Counted from the first letter of the stretch, positions 9,458-18,499 are shown. The stretch: DNA of 53,287 bases from CAIYYO01 sp049299895 (GCA_049299895.1 JBAQYF010000001.1:1-53287), one strand, 5' to 3'. Notes: generated by a model from the letters alone, not told the origin. Made by a program: numbers and translations.

Positions 9458-10518
9458 TCTATCACCAGCTCCATGATATCCTTCGGGTCCAATCCGTTAT
9501 TAACGGCGACCGCAATGGATCTAAGATTCCTCAGCTCGTATTCTTTGATTCGAATGAATCCCAGGAGCACGCCTAGCGTGAACATGCTGTTCTTGAAGGC
9601 ATTCCTGTATTCTTTCATGAGATATTTTTTGAATCCGGTCTCGAAGGACTGGAGCGAGCCGTCCTTCTCGTAGGATTTTACGGCCTCGGATAACGCGTAT
9701 TTGTACGGCGTTGCCGAAAGAGCGGATACTATCTCTGAAACGTCTTTTCCGGCAAGCTCCTTTAATTTGTCCCCGAGCTTGTAGCTTGCAGGCACAAGGA
9801 ACTTTTCGGCTTTGTACCCGCCCTGTTTTGCCCTCATCAGAACGATTATGTTTATCGTGTCTATTTCCGCGCCGATGAGTTTGCTCGCGATGGCGGCGTC
9901 TTTTGAAGAAAGCGTGCCGATGGATTCCCACAGGGTCTTCAGGTAGTACATGTCAAGGAGGGATTGTGCGTATCCGGGTATCTTCATCTCCTCGGATGAT
10001 ACGCGCAGGAGGAAATCATATTTTGTGTTCCTGAAGAGTTCCATTGCGTCGGCTTTTGTCTTTGTGTCCGGCAGGCCTTTGATTATCCTCTTTGCGTCCG
10101 CGCCGATGTTGGCAGAAAAAAGAGAGTAGTCGATGTTGAGGTTCTTTCCTTCTATTCCTTCCTCCAGTTTGTTTAGTATCCTTTTGAGAAGCATTACCTC
10201 ATGAGTCAGCAACAGCGCGTCAAAGAATGGGGATGCATTCTTCGGAGCGACCCTGCGCGCAGTCTCGCCCAGGCGCATGTAATTGGATAATGCCAAATCT
10301 TCGATGGCGTTTATCTCCATCGAGGAGATCTTGCTTATCTCGTTCTTGTAAGAAGTATGTTCCAGCAGGCCCACGTATTCCTCCAGGTTCTTCGACGATG
10401 CAAGAGCCCTTATGTCTTCGTCTTTGAGCATGAAGCTCTTCCACGCCTTGACCCGGGTATTGGGATATGCGTAGTTTATCGGCCTGTTGAGGTCGCTAAA
10501 AGCGCTTTTCAAACCCAT
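9454..10518 (-). CDS. atpC: A-type ATP synthase subunit C
   Basis: Subunit C is the socket between the rotor ring and the central stalk (homologue of eukaryotic subunit d). The 354-residue, almost wholly helical protein has the family's N-terminal YAYPNTRVKAWKS and C-terminal GFIRIKEYELRNLRSIA segments. It follows atpH by four bases. Confidence 0.93.
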   Translation of the reverse strand: MGLKSAFSDLNRPINYAYPNTRVKAWKSFMLKDEDIRALASSKNLEEYVGLLEHTSYKNEISKISSMEINAIEDLALSNYMRLGETARRVAPKNASPFFDALLLTHEVMLLKRILNKLEEGIEGKNLNIDYSLFSANIGADAKRIIKGLPDTKTKADAMELFRNTKYDFLLRVSSEEMKIPGYAQSLLDMYYLKTLWESIGTLSSKDAAIASKLIGAEIDTINIIVLMRAKQGGYKAEKFLVPASYKLGDKLKELAGKDVSEIVSALSATPYKYALSEAVKSYEKDGSLQSFETGFKKYLMKEYRNAFKNSMFTLGVLLGFIRIKEYELRNLRSIAVAVNNGLDPKDIMELVIE

Positions 10519-10522
10519 TTTC

Positions 10523-10834
10523 TTAGTTGATCTTTTTGAGTTCGGATACTATCAGTTCAACGGCTCCGGGGAGGTTCTTGGAAGCGCCCGAATCGATCTT
10601 TCTCTTCTCGGAATCTATTCCCTTGCGGACTTCGGAAGCCTCTTTTTCAGAATCGTCCCGGACCTTCTTTATCTGCTTCTCTATTTGCGCGTTCGCTTCA
10701 GCCGTCTTTTCAGATATGGTCTTCTCGCGCAGCAGCCCCGCCTCGCTTATCTTTTTCTCGGCTTTGGCTTTCGCTTTTTGGACGTGACTTGCGACTTCTT
10801 CCTCGATCTTTTTGATGTGTTCTATTTCTTCCAT
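10523..10834 (-). CDS. atpH: A-type ATP synthase subunit H
   Basis: Subunit H is the small coiled-coil partner of subunit E in the peripheral stalk. The 103 residues are almost entirely helical with heptad-like spacing. It is the first gene of the operon. AGGTGA lies six bases before the ATG, and a TATA-like run, TATTTAAAAATA read on the plus strand (about 10874-10885), sits upstream as the likely operon promoter. Confidence 0.88.
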   Translation of the reverse strand: MEEIEHIKKIEEEVASHVQKAKAKAEKKISEAGLLREKTISEKTAEANAQIEKQIKKVRDDSEKEASEVRKGIDSEKRKIDSGASKNLPGAVELIVSELKKIN

Positions 10835-11117
10835 TTAATCTCACCTAAGAGATAGATAAAATTTAATACTTCGTATTTAAAAATAGATTAATGTAAGATT
10901 TAAACAATATTTAAAAAAGGTCTTTTTTGGAGTCATACTTGAAGGATTCCATATTAGAAACTAATAATAACATCCTTAGACATTATTTTTGTAGTTAATA
11001 AAATGGTCGTATTATCTTTCCTATTTTTGTATATTGTTCAAATGTATGGGGATTAAAAATTACATACCAGGATAGGAATCAGAGAACTCATAATAGGAGC
11101 CCCCCGAAATATGCCTA
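10835..11117. promoter_or_regulatory. AT-rich interval with the ATPase operon promoter
   Basis: This 283-base interval separates atpH from the end of secD, both on the minus strand. Its left end carries the atpH ribosome-binding site (10841-10846, AGGTGA on the minus strand) and the probable TATA box. The remainder is AT-rich with T-runs (for example near 10918-10926 and 11020-11028) that could end the upstream secFD transcript. I see no gene in it. Confidence 0.5.
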
Positions 11118-12743
11118 TCACTCGCTGCCTTTTAGGAACTCTTCTATTATCTTGGCGTAGGCCGGCCTTGTTATGAACACGCCGATCAGCACTCCAAGCA
11201 TCGTAGTTAAAGCGAATCCTTTAAGCATGCCCGCAACGAAAGTCATAAGAGGGAGCATTATTGCAATTATCGTTGCCGCCGACGTGAAGATTATGAAAAA
11301 CGCCCTCCTGATCCTTTCGGCAACGCTGGCGGATTTTTTTGCCTGTCCCTTCGAAGCAAGTGTCTCGTCCGTGATGACTATCTGGTTGTCTACACCGGTC
11401 CCGACGGCCGCAATGATCCCTGCGATCGCGGGCAGGTCTATCTCCCAGTTGATGATGGCCGCAACTCCCAGCATGATGATAATCTCCGAGAATCCGGTGA
11501 TTATGACAGGCGCGACTATGAAGAATTTGCGGTACCTGAGGAATATCACAAGAGACACGCTTAATACGCCGATTATTCCCGTGAGCAGGCTGTATCTTAG
11601 GAACTGCGCGCCCAATGATGCCGGAACCGTGGACTTGGACTCGACATACGCTTTTTCAGGCAGGTTTCCTGAAGTCAGCCACACCCGGTTCATCTTTACT
11701 TCATCGTCTGCAGCGGACTGATTGTTCGCGCCCCCGGTTATCTGGGCCGCATAAACGCATTCTCCCTTGGTGTCAAAATTCAGCCGGGGAGTAGTCTTTA
11801 GACCTGAGACTTCCATTATCCAAGTGTCTATGCTGCTATTGCCTACAGGCATCCTCTGGGTGTCTATCCCGAGTTCCTGGACCATGTTCTTTATGCGCTC
11901 TGATATCTTGGAGTCGTCTTCGGCAATTATCGTTTTGGCGTAGCCCTTCGCAAGATAATCCTTCAGGTCGGCAAGCGTCTTGTTGTCATCGCCGCCGTAT
12001 ACGACTATGGGTATCCCGGCCCTCTTCTCTATGAGTTTCTGCGCCGTGTCCCCGTAGTATATGTCCTGCGCATCCGCGCCGGATGAAGAGGTATTCCCGA
12101 GCAGGCCGTAGAACGAGGCAGACATCAAAAGAGTGGTGTTCTCAGGGCGGTCTATGAAGAGATCGACCGGCCGGTTCTTCGGATTGTCGTTTCCGTAGTA
12201 CTTGCCCTGCGCGACTTTTCCAAAGCGGCAGGCTCCTTCCGAATTTAATTTCAAGCTCACGTACCAGCCGTACCCGCTGCTGCCGGATGGGTATATCCCA
12301 GAACCCTGCGGACTCATGTCAACGCTGATCTCCGAACCCAGAACGGCCAATTCACCGTCTATTCTCTCCTCGAAGCGTGCCTGCTGCTTGAGTATGTCCT
12401 CGATCTTCTTGATCTCCTCAGGAGAGGCTTTTGCCACCTTTATAATAATATACTGGTCTCCGTAAACGTTGACTGGTATGTCCTTTAGCCCGATCTGGTT
12501 TAGACGGTTCTCAAGGATGCTTTTCTCCAGAGTCATGACCTCGGAGGAAACGTTATGCTCCAGTTTCAGCCACATCTCGGTCCCGCCTGCAAAGTCCAAA
12601 CCGTAGTCCAGACCATTACCGACTCCCCAGTCTTTGTCTTTGTTTATTCCGGTGATGTTGCATATGAGCAGCAGTGAAATCAGGATGCTTGCTATGAGCA
12701 GCCAGACTCTTACGCTTTTTGAAAGATTTTTAAAGTGGTCCAT
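11118..12743 (-). CDS. secD: Protein-export membrane protein SecD
   Basis: SecD works with SecF to help proteins cross through the SecYEG channel. The protein has an N-terminal helix, a large extracytoplasmic P1 region containing DFAGGTEMWL, and five C-terminal helices with GVDNQIVITDE, the conserved D4-type motif. I choose the ATG that begins MDHFKNL; a TTG five codons upstream (12758) is also open. It follows secF, the usual archaeal order. Confidence 0.93.
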   Translation of the reverse strand: MDHFKNLSKSVRVWLLIASILISLLLICNITGINKDKDWGVGNGLDYGLDFAGGTEMWLKLEHNVSSEVMTLEKSILENRLNQIGLKDIPVNVYGDQYIIIKVAKASPEEIKKIEDILKQQARFEERIDGELAVLGSEISVDMSPQGSGIYPSGSSGYGWYVSLKLNSEGACRFGKVAQGKYYGNDNPKNRPVDLFIDRPENTTLLMSASFYGLLGNTSSSGADAQDIYYGDTAQKLIEKRAGIPIVVYGGDDNKTLADLKDYLAKGYAKTIIAEDDSKISERIKNMVQELGIDTQRMPVGNSSIDTWIMEVSGLKTTPRLNFDTKGECVYAAQITGGANNQSAADDEVKMNRVWLTSGNLPEKAYVESKSTVPASLGAQFLRYSLLTGIIGVLSVSLVIFLRYRKFFIVAPVIITGFSEIIIMLGVAAIINWEIDLPAIAGIIAAVGTGVDNQIVITDETLASKGQAKKSASVAERIRRAFFIIFTSAATIIAIMLPLMTFVAGMLKGFALTTMLGVLIGVFITRPAYAKIIEEFLKGSE

Positions 12744-12774
12744 GTTTTTTTGTAACAAATCTTATTCAACAGAA

Positions 12775-13908
12775 TTACCCTCTCTTGGACGTGTGTCCCT
12801 TTTTGATCCTGTCCCCTTTTTCCTCGACGTACCATTTGAGTATGCCTGCGTTCATAAACCATGTGCTCGTTACGTCGGCCAGGAGTCCCAGCAGGAGAAC
12901 GGACGCGATGCTCGTCAGGGCTGCAAGATGCGTGAAAAAGGTTGAAACCAGCAGCACTACGACCATGACCACGACGGTCGTCCCGGTCATGGTTAGGCCC
13001 GTCTTGATGGCGCCATCCACGGCTTCATCAAGCTCTCCCTTGCGCCGCTTGAGCATGCGCGTAGTGAGAAGGATATCCGTGTCCACGGAGTAACCGACAA
13101 GCATTATCAAAGCGACAAGAGACGCCGGCTCCAGGACTATCCCGAAAAGGCTCATCAGGCCGAGCGTGATCACCCCGTCGCATGACGCGGAAAGCAAAAC
13201 AGCAATCGACGGCACAATGTCCCTGAAGGCCAGAAGAATAACAACAGCCATGAGTATGTATCCTACTATTGCCGCCTTCATCCCGTCGTTCTTCAGCTTT
13301 TCCCCGAGGGTGGGCTGCATTGCGTTCAGGTTAAGGTTCTTCTTCTGCAGGTTCACTGAAATATCATCTTCTTCGAGGTAAAAAGAAAGGGCGCTGTCAA
13401 GGTCCTCCTTGTTCATGTCCAACGCAATGATAGTCAAAGTTTTTGCCGCTTCATCGTACTGAAGGTCTACAGTCTGCTTCAGCCGGGTTTTGAGCCGATC
13501 GGCAAGATCCGACGGAGGATCCGATTTAAGCACTACAGACGCCCGGTCGGATTCGCGTATCTCCCCGAAATATTTAGTCAATATGGGGCCTACGTCGCTC
13601 GAACCTATGACCGAGCTCGTCGAGATGGTCACCTTGCTCTTTTCAGTCTCAAGATCCTTCCCGGAGTATACCTTCAGGTTTTCCAGCGACAATCCCTGCA
13701 GGTCTTTTGTCAGGCTATCTATCTGCTGCGAATCAAAGGTCTTGTCGGAGGTAAACTCGATCAACGTCCCCCCCTTGAAGTCGATACCCAATGGAATGCC
13801 GTTTACGGAAATGAAAACGATCATGAGAACGGAGGCGATTATTGGTATTAAGATCAGGGATTTATACGGAACTTTCCTTATAAGGTTGCTGTAGATGTTG
13901 TCAAACAT
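12775..13908 (-). CDS. secF: Protein-export membrane protein SecF
   Basis: The 377-residue protein has a first helix, an external P1 region starting at DFKGGTLIEF, and five C-terminal helices carrying the GYSVDTDILLTTR motif. The external loop is larger than in bacterial SecF and includes two similar ferredoxin-like stretches. It is the promoter-proximal gene of a two-gene secFD operon. Rich protein secretion elsewhere in the window fits its presence. Confidence 0.93.
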   Translation of the reverse strand: MFDNIYSNLIRKVPYKSLILIPIIASVLMIVFISVNGIPLGIDFKGGTLIEFTSDKTFDSQQIDSLTKDLQGLSLENLKVYSGKDLETEKSKVTISTSSVIGSSDVGPILTKYFGEIRESDRASVVLKSDPPSDLADRLKTRLKQTVDLQYDEAAKTLTIIALDMNKEDLDSALSFYLEEDDISVNLQKKNLNLNAMQPTLGEKLKNDGMKAAIVGYILMAVVILLAFRDIVPSIAVLLSASCDGVITLGLMSLFGIVLEPASLVALIMLVGYSVDTDILLTTRMLKRRKGELDEAVDGAIKTGLTMTGTTVVVMVVVLLVSTFFTHLAALTSIASVLLLGLLADVTSTWFMNAGILKWYVEEKGDRIKKGHTSKRG

Positions 13909-14061
13909 GTTGCGGTCTCCAGTTTTATAATATAGATAAAAGCTAGTTTTGATTAGGATTTTCCAATTTAAATATAACTACGCCCCGGAAAAAAGAGGAC
14001 CGCAAAAAACAAAAAAAATGCCTTATTAATGCGCTTATTCTATATGATAATATAATACACG

Positions 14062-14069
14062 AGGAGGTG
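14062..14069 (+). promoter_or_regulatory. Strong ribosome-binding site of the CBS/zinc-ribbon gene
   Basis: GGAGGTGG lies eleven bases before the ATG at 14080 and decides that start. A TATA-like run (TATATGATAATATA) at about 14041-14054 is the probable promoter, leaving a very short leader. Confidence 0.6.
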
Positions 14070-14079
14070 GAAAAAAACA

Positions 14080-14619
14080 ATGGAACTAAGAGTAGGCGAC
14101 GCGATGACAAGGGGAGTCATATACGCAGCGCCAACGGACAACATACAGAGAATAGCTGAAATAATGAAGAAGAACGACATAGACTCGGTCATAGTAATGG
14201 AGAAAGGCAGAGGGATCGGAATAGTCACTGACACGGACATAATCGGCAAGGTAGTGGCATTAGGCAAAGACCCCAAGACAGCACAGGTATCGAGCGTGAT
14301 GACCTCCCCCCTGATAACCATAACGCCGGACAAGGACGTAGACCTGGCGGCAAGGATGATGCGCGACAAGAACATAAAACGCCTCGTAGTCATGCAGAAT
14401 GCAAAGATCGTAGGCATCATATCGGAATTCGATTTGATAAAGATCGAACCGGCACTCCACATACTCATAAAAGAGCACAGCCAGTGGGACATAGCGGACA
14501 TACCCCTGTCGGTGAACACCGTATCCGGGATATGCGAAGAATGCGGGGAATACTCCGAGAACCTTGGGAAGCTGGAAGGAAGACTGGTCTGCGAGGAATG
14601 CTTTAGAGAGGAAGCCTGA
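14080..14619 (+). CDS. CBS-domain pair with C-terminal zinc ribbon
   Basis: Residues 1-130 form two CBS domains (MTRGVIYAAPTDN and MTSPLITITPDKD mark their starts). A C-terminal ribbon follows with CxxC pairs at C152/C155 and C171/C174, suited to bind one zinc. CBS pairs bind adenosyl ligands, so this looks like a cytosolic ligand-responsive regulator or adaptor. It is a monocistronic gene with its own promoter. No DNA-binding helix is evident, so the ribbon may contact a partner protein or nucleic acid. Confidence 0.85.
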   Translation: MELRVGDAMTRGVIYAAPTDNIQRIAEIMKKNDIDSVIVMEKGRGIGIVTDTDIIGKVVALGKDPKTAQVSSVMTSPLITITPDKDVDLAARMMRDKNIKRLVVMQNAKIVGIISEFDLIKIEPALHILIKEHSQWDIADIPLSVNTVSGICEECGEYSENLGKLEGRLVCEECFREEA

Positions 14620-14752
14620 TACTTTTTCTATTTCCTATTTTTCTATCTCCCAAGTCCCGCCATATGAGAAAGACCATCCTTGTTTTTTTCGCTTTTGCTT
14701 GCAGCGTATTATTTTCTTACACTCCCGCAGACAAAGCCTCTGGAGATCTTAT

Positions 14753-15679
14753 TTATTTTATCTTCTGGTTTCCTGCGTGCCTGTACACGAGGAACCCTGC
14801 AACTGCAATTATGGCCACTACGGCCGCGCAAGCATAAACCATACCGAGCCCCTGATCAGACTGCTTGAATCCTGCGCTCTCGCCTGCCTCCTGAGTTATT
14901 CCTATTGCCTCACTGGATACAGCACCTTCCTTTATCACCGGATCCTTCGAGGTTGCTTGCGGTAACACGGAAAGTTTAACTGGGATCTTTACAGAACCCT
15001 TTTCAGGGTCGTTGGTTCTTATCTCGATATATCCCTCGCGTATTCCCTCCTTTGATGTATCGAATTTCAGGGGGAAGTCGGCTCCTTTGCCGGGCGGGAT
15101 ATTGAACGACTCCGTTTCGGAGATTACAAATAGAGGGCTGATGATATTTCCTGTAAGCGCTGCATTGCCCTCGTTGAAAACAGTGAAAAAAGCCGCGTCA
15201 ATCCCGCCTGCAGCATAGCTTATTTCTGACGGGATCACTGCGACGGAAGGAGTGCCCTCGGGCAGGGAATAACGCCTGGGCCGGACATAATCAGAGTCAT
15301 GGGCATCCCCTCTTGCCATCAGCCACTCGGATATGCCTTTTGTGTCCCGATAATACGTTTCCACGCCGGAGCCGTCAACTAATACAACTGTTTTTTTGAA
15401 CGCGTACAATTTGTCGTAAGGCAGCCCGGAGCCGGGATCAGAGTTCTTTACATATGTATAGCCCCAGCCAGGCGTTTTTACCGCGGCCGCTGAAGGCAGT
15501 CCGCCGAGCAGCCCCCTCAGAGTTGAAACCTCGTCGCCTGACAGATCCCACTGGGGAGGAGTCCGTCCTGAATATAGGTTTATGATGGCGTGGACGCTGC
15601 CCGTCCCTCCCAAACTATTTTCTGCGGCATATGATATTCCAATGAACAACATTATCAACACAAGCATTTTTCTGTCCAT
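14753..15679 (-). CDS. Secreted, membrane-anchored Ig-like protein
   Basis: The 308-residue protein has a signal peptide (about 1-18), an unrecognised N-terminal domain of about 120 residues, an Ig-like beta domain (about 145-245) with the pattern of archaeal surface CARDB/ASH-like modules, and a C-terminal membrane helix (about 278-298) ending in a short basic tail. It would display its domains outside the cell. It starts directly after the stop of the Cys-rich gene and is the last gene of a three-gene operon. Function unknown. Confidence 0.75.
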   Translation of the reverse strand: MDRKMLVLIMLFIGISYAAENSLGGTGSVHAIINLYSGRTPPQWDLSGDEVSTLRGLLGGLPSAAAVKTPGWGYTYVKNSDPGSGLPYDKLYAFKKTVVLVDGSGVETYYRDTKGISEWLMARGDAHDSDYVRPRRYSLPEGTPSVAVIPSEISYAAGGIDAAFFTVFNEGNAALTGNIISPLFVISETESFNIPPGKGADFPLKFDTSKEGIREGYIEIRTNDPEKGSVKIPVKLSVLPQATSKDPVIKEGAVSSEAIGITQEAGESAGFKQSDQGLGMVYACAAVVAIIAVAGFLVYRHAGNQKIK

Positions 15680-15680
15680 C

Positions 15681-17231
15681 CTAATTTTCCTCGCAAGCCA
15701 TTACCATTCCTTCATCAGAGGGTACATACAAGCATGGGCCGTCTATCCCAACCTTGCTTTTGTCAACGCAGAAATAGCCGCAAAAAGTGTTGTAAGCTAA
15801 GTCCGGCACATCAGGCTCGACCTTGTTAGCTGTCCTGGGATCGGATATAAGGTTGCCCGAGTAGTCCAGGTTAGTGGGAAACGTTAAGCCTGCCTTCTGG
15901 GACCATTTTCCATCGCTGTCCTGGCGGAACCAGTGAAAGTCCAGATCCGGTTCGTCCCCGTCTATGAACAGGGCCGCCTTGTGAGAACAGCCTTTGCACG
16001 GCTTGTCCTCCAGGCCCATGTATTCTAAACCATCGCTCTGTGCCTTCGTAATAAGCTCGGGACATGACATCTCGGAGATGGTGATCCCCTGTCCGGCATA
16101 TCCCGGTATGGTCCTCATATAAGGAGAGACGATATCGCACGCATAGCTATAACAGTTTCCGGATAGATCCATAGTATCCGGGCCGGCCTCGACAGGCGTG
16201 TATTGGGGCAGGCACATATTATAATCAAAATCCTCGCCGGGCACTGCGCACTTATCAGACACCTCGCAGTCGCAGCCTTGAACAGAGGCGCTAAAGAACA
16301 ATCGCTCCCTGCACTGGGTCCCCGCCCGGCATTCCACGTCTTCCCCGCAGATCACAGGCCCGCAGGCATCCTTGTTCGAACAGGGTTTATCTGAAGAGTC
16401 GCATCCCTCTTCCCTGCAGACGCATTCGCCGTTCTCCGAGTCAGGGACGCATTTCTCGCTGCCGGCGCAGCTGTACCCTTTTGCGCCGCATTTCGCCTCC
16501 CCGCACGAGCCGGAGCAGCATGTGGGGTTGAAAACACATCCCCCATCTTTGCATTCATAATCCCCGGGGCAGTCTTCTCCTCCGTTCAACAAACCCCCTA
16601 TCAGAGGTATGGAGGAAGCACCGCAGCCTTTTGCCCCCTCACAAGACGGCGTACCTTCCGGGTCTGAGGACTTTGTCTCAAGCCCGGCGCACAGCTCGTT
16701 CCCAGCGCATACGCTGCAGAACGCCCTGCTACCCGAGGGGATCATTTTTCCTCCGGAGCAGCACGTCATCTCCGAAGGTGTTCCAGCCTGGCAGTTACAT
16801 TCCCCTTCTCTGCACTGGCCTGCATTGTTTACGCGGGTCTTGTCGTGGTTCTCATAAGCCTTCTGCCCGCACCATTCTACTTCTACGCAATTTGAAGCGC
16901 CTTCCTCAAAGGGGGATGAATCCAGGGAGCATTTGACGACTGTCTCTCCCCCGGGAGGTATGGTCTTGATCTGATCACCGGGATTAGTGCATGATATTTC
17001 TTCAAAGCTTGAGGCCGCCTGCTCGCAGCTGTAGCCCTTCTTAACCGACAGCTCGGCGACGCCCACGTTCACCTGGTTGTTGCCGCCAGTGCATGTTGTA
17101 CGGTCCGTCTTGAACTTGCTCGTAAAGCCGACTTCGAAAACGTAAGCGCAGCAAATGGAGGAAAGCAGCACCAATATAACAAGATATAGAACCGATAATC
17201 CCCATGCATTTATGTAGTCTTTCTTTTTCAT
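15681..17231 (-). CDS. Cys-rich secreted protein with putative papain/NlpC-like end
   Basis: The 516-residue protein begins with a membrane or signal helix (about 10-30) and then about 48 cysteines, mostly in short EGF-like spacing up to residue 340, so a disulfide-rich extracellular stalk is likely. The last 160 residues differ. They carry NCYSYAC (C360) and, 73 residues later, FHWFRQDSDGKWS (H433), then DPRTAN and FCGYFCV. That combination resembles a family of Cys-His amidase/peptidase-like proteins, so a cell-wall- or protein-cleaving activity is possible; this is a memory-based assignment. The start overlaps the stop of the upstream gene by four bases. Confidence 0.75.
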   Translation of the reverse strand: MKKKDYINAWGLSVLYLVILVLLSSICCAYVFEVGFTSKFKTDRTTCTGGNNQVNVGVAELSVKKGYSCEQAASSFEEISCTNPGDQIKTIPPGGETVVKCSLDSSPFEEGASNCVEVEWCGQKAYENHDKTRVNNAGQCREGECNCQAGTPSEMTCCSGGKMIPSGSRAFCSVCAGNELCAGLETKSSDPEGTPSCEGAKGCGASSIPLIGGLLNGGEDCPGDYECKDGGCVFNPTCCSGSCGEAKCGAKGYSCAGSEKCVPDSENGECVCREEGCDSSDKPCSNKDACGPVICGEDVECRAGTQCRERLFFSASVQGCDCEVSDKCAVPGEDFDYNMCLPQYTPVEAGPDTMDLSGNCYSYACDIVSPYMRTIPGYAGQGITISEMSCPELITKAQSDGLEYMGLEDKPCKGCSHKAALFIDGDEPDLDFHWFRQDSDGKWSQKAGLTFPTNLDYSGNLISDPRTANKVEPDVPDLAYNTFCGYFCVDKSKVGIDGPCLYVPSDEGMVMACEEN

Positions 17232-18118
17232 GGATTCTCTCTTATATAGTTGATATCGATCCCGCCCACGTCCCCCAGTTCGCCTGCGCCCACCTGCGTA
17301 ACCGGCACGCTGCTTGCATCCTGGGAGTATTCGTTATTGTCCCTGTCCGAATCTATGACAGAACCTCCGGAGTCCGCTTTCAGGATCAATGACACTCCTG
17401 CGCCGCCCGTAAGGAGCCTTCTTACTCCAGGCATATTTGCAGGCGTGCATGAATATGCAAGGACCTTCCCGTCTGCCGGCAGGCCTGCTGCCTGCACGTT
17501 GCAAACCGTTAATACATCCATCCCGGAGACCATCGTGACTGTGTTGGCGAAATCAGGAGAGCTCTGGGTCCCGGCATTAGACACCTGGAAAAACAATGGG
17601 AATTCAACTAGCCCTGCGGCTTTAAGGGAGTCAAGAGACTTGGTCAGTACAAAACCCTTTGCCACGATGTCTGCCGACTTCTCAGGCGGTGCTGCCGGGC
17701 CTGATCCGCCTTCCGGGGTCGCGTCGCCAGCCGCCGATGCCCTGCCCCCCGGATAAACGGGCAGATATCCGCAGTCTACCGTGCCTGTCAGGTTGGATGC
17801 TATTATGTTGACCGCAGGAACTGCCAGTACGACTATCAGGATTCCCACAAAGGCCCCTATTATCCCCGCCCGGGCGATATATCTCTCGCCGGAATCGCTG
17901 CCGGAGGATAAGTATTTGAGGCCCATCATGAGGATTACCAAAGCAGCTATAGCGCCTACGGAAAACTCCGCTAGAAATATGAACATGCATATGGCGTCGC
18001 TTATACTCCGTGCGGATTCGATATCCTGTGCATGGACAACTTGAACAGACAAAAACAAAAGGAAAAGGACGTATAAAGGCCTCAAGAAGCAATAATTCGC
18101 CATTGGATTCACTTTCAT
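17228..18118 (-). CDS. VirB2/TrbC-like membrane protein with external domain
   Basis: The first 115 residues show a cleavable signal (about 12-30) followed by two hydrophobic helices separated by a short polar loop (KYLSSGSDSGERY). This is the topology of VirB2/TrbC pilin-like proteins and of archaeal conjugation-type membrane proteins. The remaining 180 residues look like an extracellular CARDB-like beta domain ending in DSDRDNNEY. Fusion of a pilin-like core to an adhesive domain is unusual. It is first in a three-gene operon. Real VirB2 homology is unproven because the signal is topology, not sequence. Confidence 0.7.
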   Translation of the reverse strand: MKVNPMANYCFLRPLYVLFLLFLSVQVVHAQDIESARSISDAICMFIFLAEFSVGAIAALVILMMGLKYLSSGSDSGERYIARAGIIGAFVGILIVVLAVPAVNIIASNLTGTVDCGYLPVYPGGRASAAGDATPEGGSGPAAPPEKSADIVAKGFVLTKSLDSLKAAGLVEFPLFFQVSNAGTQSSPDFANTVTMVSGMDVLTVCNVQAAGLPADGKVLAYSCTPANMPGVRRLLTGGAGVSLILKADSGGSVIDSDRDNNEYSQDASSVPVTQVGAGELGDVGGIDINYIRENP

Positions 18119-18335
18119 TGTTACAAATAATCTTTATGATAACTGTTAATACGAAATCTAATCATAAAATGATATATCGGATTTATCAGTAATAAACAAA
18201 CAGGAGATAAGCAGGATAGAACACTAAAACGCCATGAGGAAACCTAGGGCTGCAAGCACATCACCTAAATGGTTTAATAGATATAACAAGAAGCCGCACT
18301 TGGATTAATTTCCTTATTTAATCGAATATACTATT

Positions 18336-18362
18336 GATACACCATGAAATTCCTGATGGATT
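18336..18362 (+). repeat. 27-base direct repeat, copy 1 (false serS start)
   Basis: GATACACC followed by the first codons of serS is identical at 18336-18362 and 18473-18499. This first copy opens an 11-codon frame, MKFLMDSPATF, that stops at 18379. It is either the remnant of an older serS 5' end or a leader peptide. Confidence 0.85.
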
Positions 18363-18403
18363 CCCCAGCAACCTTCTGAAAGGTTGACCATCACAACGAG
18401 TTA

Positions 18404-18425
18404 AGTGGTCCCCAAGGGGACCACT
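18404..18425 (+). terminator. Strong hairpin in the serS leader
   Basis: AGTGGTCCCC and GGGGACCACT form a perfect ten-base-pair stem with a two-base loop, enclosed by short outer arms GTTAA and TTAAC (18400-18437). A T-rich tract follows. It could terminate transcription before serS, or be the relic terminator of a deleted serS copy. A closely similar palindrome stands at 53091 and a related one at 21817. Confidence 0.6.
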
Positions 18426-18472
18426 GAACGCATTAACTTGCATTCTTTTTCTCCCAATTCCCTAATAATACC

Positions 18473-18499
18473 GATACACCATGAAATTCCTGATGGATT
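18473..18499 (+). repeat. 27-base direct repeat, copy 2 (true serS start)
   Basis: Identical to 18336-18362 over 27 bases. Here the reading frame continues into full-length serS. No independent TATA box is obvious between the two copies, so the serS transcript probably begins near copy 1 and carries the hairpin. Confidence 0.85.

Larger units (their letters stand above)
18119..18480. other. Intergenic region with duplicated serS leader
   Basis: These 362 bases hold no full gene. The left part is the AT-rich promoter area of the minus-strand surface operon. The right part has a TATA-like run at about 18316-18331, an 11-codon mini-reading frame that copies the serS start (18344-18379), a small hairpin AACCTT/AAGGTT (18370-18385), a strong hairpin (18404-18425), and a T-rich tract (18443-18450) shortly before the true serS start. 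Confidence 0.7.

Noticed and set aside
14664..14837. A plus-strand frame with a signal-peptide-like start (MRKTILVFFAFACSVLF)
   Set aside because: No ribosome-binding site, only 57 codons, and half of it is antisense to the membrane helix of the gene at 14753, which creates hydrophobic residues by chance.
18344..18379. C/D-box-like RNA (CTGATGG and CTGA) in the serS leader
   Set aside because: The C box is imperfect, there is no C'/D' pair, and the sequence is explained by duplication of the serS start.
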